The translations under genes and the position numbers were made by a program. DNA of 8,665 nt from Bacillota bacterium (GTDB lineage: Bacteria > Bacillota > Clostridia > Lachnospirales > Lachnospiraceae). The notes under the pieces were generated by a model. That model was given only the letters and a program-made list of their open reading frames with translations, did no database searches and was not told where the DNA came from. Where the stretch lies: NCBI GenBank assembly GCA_023398855.1, contig JAEWRS010000066.1, positions 1 through 8,665 of the forward strand, read 5' to 3'. Within the stretch, counting starts at the first letter, position 1; each line of letters opens with the position of its first letter. Shown here piece after piece: positions 6,267-8,665 of this stretch.

Positions 6267-7133
6267 TTAGCTTAAGCTGTTCTGGGCATATTTCTTTGGT
6301 GAAATCCCCACTTTTTTTGTAAAGGCTTTGAAAAAGTTACTGTAATCGTTAAATCCGCTCATGCTGAAAGCTTCGTTGACGCTGTAACCGCCTGACAACA
6401 GCTTTTGTGCCAGTTCAATGCGGCAGGAAATGATATAGGAATTAATGGTGGTGCCGGTACTTTTCTTAAAAAGCCTGCAAAGGTAAGAGGTACTTAAATA
6501 AAAATGAGCTGCAATTTCTCCGACACTTAACTGAGAATCAATGTTGTGATGAATATAGGTGATGATATCGGTTACCTTACTGCTGTAATAATGCTTTTGC
6601 ACTTTCCATTCCCCGCCGGGGAATGTCTCTATGGCCAGTTTTGTCAGGAAAACCATGAACTCAGCAAAAGCAGCCTGCTCTTCCACATCTTGTCCAAACC
6701 CGCCTTCAACAGCCAATTTATTGAAATAATACTTAAAACGCCGCTGGTGTCCCTGGTTTAAGGGGAGGAGATGTGAAAATCTTTTTGGCCTGTGGGTAAA
6801 GCAGTAGGTAAGATCCGTCTGGGGTGTTGAGATGCTTTCCAAGTAAGAAGGATCGATGTATATGACAAACTTTTCGTGAGGATCGGAGGCATCGATCTGC
6901 AGAACCTGGTGTTTTTCATATTGATTGATCATAAACAGGCTTCCTGGCTCCATGCGGTAATTTTTATCATCAATAAGAAACGTGCAGCCTCCACTGGCAG
7001 AAAAATAAAGTTCGTGGCAGCGGTGGCTGTGCATGCCTAAAACTCCGGGATCTTTATGAAGATGTACAATGGAGAAAGATCGTGTGGCCATGCAGTGATC
7101 AATTCCGTCGGGAAAAGAAGTAAGCACTTTCAT
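6267..7133 (-). CDS. AraC-family transcriptional regulator with N-terminal cupin
   Basis: Cytoplasmic DNA-binding regulator, 288 aa, a normal length for the family. The N-terminal half (about 20-90) is a cupin-type sugar-sensing domain with HSHRCHELYF (H35, H37, H40) and a MEPGSLFMI strand. The C-terminal 100 residues (189-288) are the double helix-turn-helix: SVGEIAAHFYLSTSYLCRLF (from 203), then SVNEAFSMSGFNDYSNFF (from 251), ending in the family signature up to PKKYA. On the minus strand the ATG is preceded by AAGGAA (+ strand 7144-7149) with about 10-nt spacing. It diverges from the sugar-binding protein gene and converges on the GH105 gene, which makes it the likely local activator of both, responding to a pectin-derived sugar. 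The ligand and binding sites are inferred. A RhaR/RhaS-like or YesS/MsmR-like role is possible but cannot be resolved from sequence alone. Confidence 0.93.
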   Translation of the reverse strand: MKVLTSFPDGIDHCMATRSFSIVHLHKDPGVLGMHSHRCHELYFSASGGCTFLIDDKNYRMEPGSLFMINQYEKHQVLQIDASDPHEKFVIYIDPSYLESISTPQTDLTYCFTHRPKRFSHLLPLNQGHQRRFKYYFNKLAVEGGFGQDVEEQAAFAEFMVFLTKLAIETFPGGEWKVQKHYYSSKVTDIITYIHHNIDSQLSVGEIAAHFYLSTSYLCRLFKKSTGTTINSYIISCRIELAQKLLSGGYSVNEAFSMSGFNDYSNFFKAFTKKVGISPKKYAQNSLS

Positions 7134-7165
7134 AAATGGTAATTTCCTTAACTATATTTATTAAA

Positions 7166-7194
7166 ACTATAACATAGGATGTCAATATTTGCAA
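7166..7194 (-). promoter_or_regulatory. Candidate promoter of the AraC-family gene
   Basis: On the minus strand TTGCAA (+ 7189-7194), 17 nt and TATAGT (+ 7166-7171) form a good sigma-A promoter, with an extended TGT before the -10. An overlapping alternative uses minus-strand TTGACA (+ 7180-7185), a 16-nt spacer and TAATAA (+ 7158-7163). Either places initiation 20-35 bp before the AraC start codon. The sequence alone does not choose between them. Confidence 0.55.
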
Positions 7195-7234
7195 TGTTTT
7201 GTGCCAAAAATGAAATGAATTATCAAAGGATGGA

Positions 7235-7243
7235 TGTTATAAT
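7235..7243 (+). promoter_or_regulatory. Extended -10 promoter of the sugar-binding protein gene
   Basis: TGT followed by a perfect TATAAT (7238-7243) is an extended -10 element. The expected -35 position (7215-7220, ATGAAT) is poor, which fits either an extended -10 promoter or one that needs an activator such as the divergent AraC protein. Transcription would start near 7250, leaving a leader of about 115 nt that contains the cre-like site. Confidence 0.6.
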
Positions 7244-7255
7244 AAGGAAAAAGTA

Positions 7256-7275
7256 TTGTGTAAGCGCTTACGCAA
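7256..7275. promoter_or_regulatory. cre-like operator (CcpA / LacI-family type palindrome)
   Basis: TTGTGTAAGCGCTTACGCAA is a 20-bp palindrome with one mismatched pair; its core GTAAGCGCTTAC (7260-7271) is perfect. It matches the catabolite-responsive element consensus bound by CcpA with HPr-Ser-P in Firmicutes (TGNAANCGNNNNCA). It lies about 6-25 bp downstream of the predicted transcription start of the sugar-binding protein gene, a typical position for repression by blocking RNA polymerase. A dedicated LacI-family repressor could use a similar site, but none is encoded here. Confidence 0.75.
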
Positions 7276-7290
7276 AGAGGTAATAAACTG

Positions 7291-7302
7291 TCACAAAAGT
7301 GA
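7291..7302. promoter_or_regulatory. Small dyad in the binding-protein gene leader
   Basis: TCAC (7291-7294) and GTGA (7299-7302) form an inverted repeat around AAAA, between the cre-like site and the start codon. A second dyad, CTCAT (7329-7333) / ATGAG (7336-7340), follows. These are short and could be chance. They are listed because the whole 231-bp divergent gap is unusually rich in dyads. Confidence 0.25.
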
Positions 7303-7364
7303 AAATACTTACACATTGCTTATAAGAACTCATTTATGAGGGAAAAGAAAAAGGAGAGAGAATC

Positions 7365-8665
7365 ATGAGAAAAATCAAACAGTGGGCTGCGATGGGGTTA
7401 GCAACTGTTATGGCAGTGTCATTAAGCGCCTGCGGTGGAAGCAAGAGCAGCAGCGAGGTAACTTCAGCATCAGCAGAGACGACTTCAGCAGCGGCAGCTG
7501 ATACAACGGCGGCCGCAACTGCTTCAAATGAGCCGGTAGAGCTCAGATTTTCCTGGTGGGGCGGCGATAGCAGACATGCTGCGACAGAAGAGGCAATTAA
7601 GGCATTTGAAGCAAAATATCCCAATATCACGGTAACTCCTGAATATGGTGCATGGACCGGCTGGGAAGAGAAGCAGTCATTAAATATTATAGGTGGCAAT
7701 GCCGCAGATGTTATGCAGATCAACTGGAACTGGATCGAATCCTACAGCCAGGGTGGAAAAGCCTTTGCAAACCTGGAAGATTACTCAGATGTTCTTGATT
7801 TAAAGCAGTTTACACAGGAAAGCCTTGATCTATGCAAGGCTGACGATAAGTTAATGGCAGTGCCAATTTCCTTAACAGGACGTGTGTTCTACTGGAACAA
7901 GACAGCCTTTGAAGAAGTAGGCTGTGACATTCCTACTGACTTAGATTCCCTGTATGCCGCAGGAGAAGCATTTAAAGCTAAGGATCCTGATATGTATCCC
8001 TTAGCCCTTGGGGAATATGACCGTATGATCTTAATGGTTTATTATCTGGAATCCAAGTACGGCAGGAACTGGGTTGAAGGCGGCGAGGTTAACTATACGG
8101 AAGAAGAAGTGAAAGACGGAATGGATTTTATAACTAAACTGGAAACTAAGCATGTCATTCCCAACATGGCAACTCTCCGGGGCGATATGGCTGATTCTAT
8201 TGACAAAAACGCAAAATGGATCGATGGCAAGTATGCAGGCATCTTTGAGTGGGATTCCTCTGCTTCCAAATTCCAAAGTGCACTGAAAGGCAGTGTAAAT
8301 AAGCCTGGCCAGGAATTCGTGGTTGGAGATTTCGTTAAGATGGGCGATTATAATGGAGGCTTCACAAAGATTTCCATGGCATTTGCAGTTGCCGGAAATT
8401 CCAAGCATCCAAAGGAAGCAGCTATGCTGATCAATTTCCTGTTAAATGATGAGGAAGGCGTTAAGATCTGTTCCACTGAGAGAGGAATTCCCTGTTCTAC
8501 TGAGGGCTTAAAGATTCTGGAAGCCAACAAGCTTGGCAATCCTCTGACTATTGAAGCTAACACAAAGGTTATGGGTTACAGCAAATTCAGTCTGGACAGC
8601 AAATTTGAGCACAATGACTTAAAGGCAAATCCGGACGGTGTTTACTATAAGGTATTTGGTAAGTT
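7365..8665 (+). CDS. Sugar ABC transporter substrate-binding lipoprotein (3' end outside window)
   Basis: Extracytoplasmic binding protein of a CUT1-type ABC importer, captured to residue 433 with no stop before the window ends; the family is usually 430-460 aa, so little is missing. The N-terminus has a basic start (MRKIKQ), a hydrophobic stretch and lipobox LSAC with C23 as the lipidated cysteine. A Ser/Thr/Ala-rich tether (24-57) leads to the solute-binding fold, which opens with LRFSWWGGDSRH (60-71) and continues with AFEAKYPNITV and DVMQINWNWIESY. The WWGGxxRH and INWNW wording resembles oligogalacturonide/rhamnogalacturonan binding proteins (TogB, YesO), from memory. The ATG has AAGGAG (7351-7356) with 8-nt spacing. 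It is probably the first gene of an operon with two permease genes beyond the window. It diverges from the AraC gene and probably feeds the cytoplasmic GH105 enzyme. The pectin-type substrate is an inference. Confidence 0.93.
   Translation, partial: MRKIKQWAAMGLATVMAVSLSACGGSKSSSEVTSASAETTSAAAADTTAAATASNEPVELRFSWWGGDSRHAATEEAIKAFEAKYPNITVTPEYGAWTGWEEKQSLNIIGGNAADVMQINWNWIESYSQGGKAFANLEDYSDVLDLKQFTQESLDLCKADDKLMAVPISLTGRVFYWNKTAFEEVGCDIPTDLDSLYAAGEAFKAKDPDMYPLALGEYDRMILMVYYLESKYGRNWVEGGEVNYTEEEVKDGMDFITKLETKHVIPNMATLRGDMADSIDKNAKWIDGKYAGIFEWDSSASKFQSALKGSVNKPGQEFVVGDFVKMGDYNGGFTKISMAFAVAGNSKHPKEAAMLINFLLNDEEGVKICSTERGIPCSTEGLKILEANKLGNPLTIEANTKVMGYSKFSLDSKFEHNDLKANPDGVYYKVFGK

Noticed and set aside
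7336..7368. Ten-codon leader peptide (MREKKKERES) whose stop overlaps the start of the sugar-binding protein gene
   Set aside because: The composition simply reflects the purine-rich ribosome binding region, and its own start lacks a good ribosome binding site, so the ATGA overlap is probably accidental.
7334..7723. 129-codon minus-strand frame across the start of the sugar-binding protein gene
   Set aside because: The forward frame has a strong ribosome binding site, a lipobox and a binding-protein fold. The reverse frame mirrors the Ser/Thr/Ala-rich tether and has no family signal.

Overview
The window looks like chromosomal DNA from a Clostridia-type Firmicute, most likely a member of the Lachnospiraceae (Lacrimispora / Clostridium saccharolyticum-like). 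That placement is inferred from moderate GC content, strong AGGAG-type ribosome binding sites, a long DnaE followed directly by pfkA, and Lachnospiraceae-like wording in PfkA. No database search was possible.

Layout. (1) 1-229: non-coding leader with two 49-bp direct repeats 91 bp apart. Each carries a hairpin and a promoter-like -35/-10 pair. (2) 230-3712 (+): dnaE, complete, 1160 aa, DNA polymerase III alpha subunit with all expected domains and an apparently intact metal-binding PHP domain. (3) 3778-4752 (+): pfkA, ATP-dependent 6-phosphofructokinase, 324 aa, probably with its own promoter overlapping the dnaE stop codon. A strong intrinsic terminator (4866-4919) closes this housekeeping block. 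(4) 5067-6200 (+): cytoplasmic GH105 unsaturated rhamnogalacturonyl hydrolase with its own sigma-A promoter, which has an inverted repeat in its spacer. (5) 6267-7133 (-): AraC-family regulator with an N-terminal cupin, convergent with the GH105 gene; a long hairpin lies between their ends. (6) 7365-8665 (+, runs off the end): lipoprotein sugar-binding protein of a CUT1-type ABC importer, divergent from the AraC gene. A 231-bp regulatory gap between the two contains an extended -10 promoter, a near-perfect CcpA (cre)-type palindrome just downstream of it, and other small dyads.

How the genes fit together. dnaE and pfkA are housekeeping genes. The right half reads as the start of an accessory carbohydrate locus. 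The lipoprotein would capture a pectin-derived oligosaccharide outside the cell, and a permease pair, expected just beyond the window, would import it. The cytoplasmic GH105 enzyme would then remove the terminal unsaturated uronic acid left by a lyase. The AraC protein is the obvious local regulator, and the cre-like site suggests catabolite repression. The pectin assignment rests on GH105 active-site residues and on resemblance of the binding protein to TogB/YesO-type proteins; the exact substrate is inferred.

Nothing here is clearly a new biological system. The most unusual items are the tandem hairpin/promoter-like repeats in front of dnaE, the intact PHP metal site of DnaE, and the operator-like palindromes in the two carbohydrate promoters.
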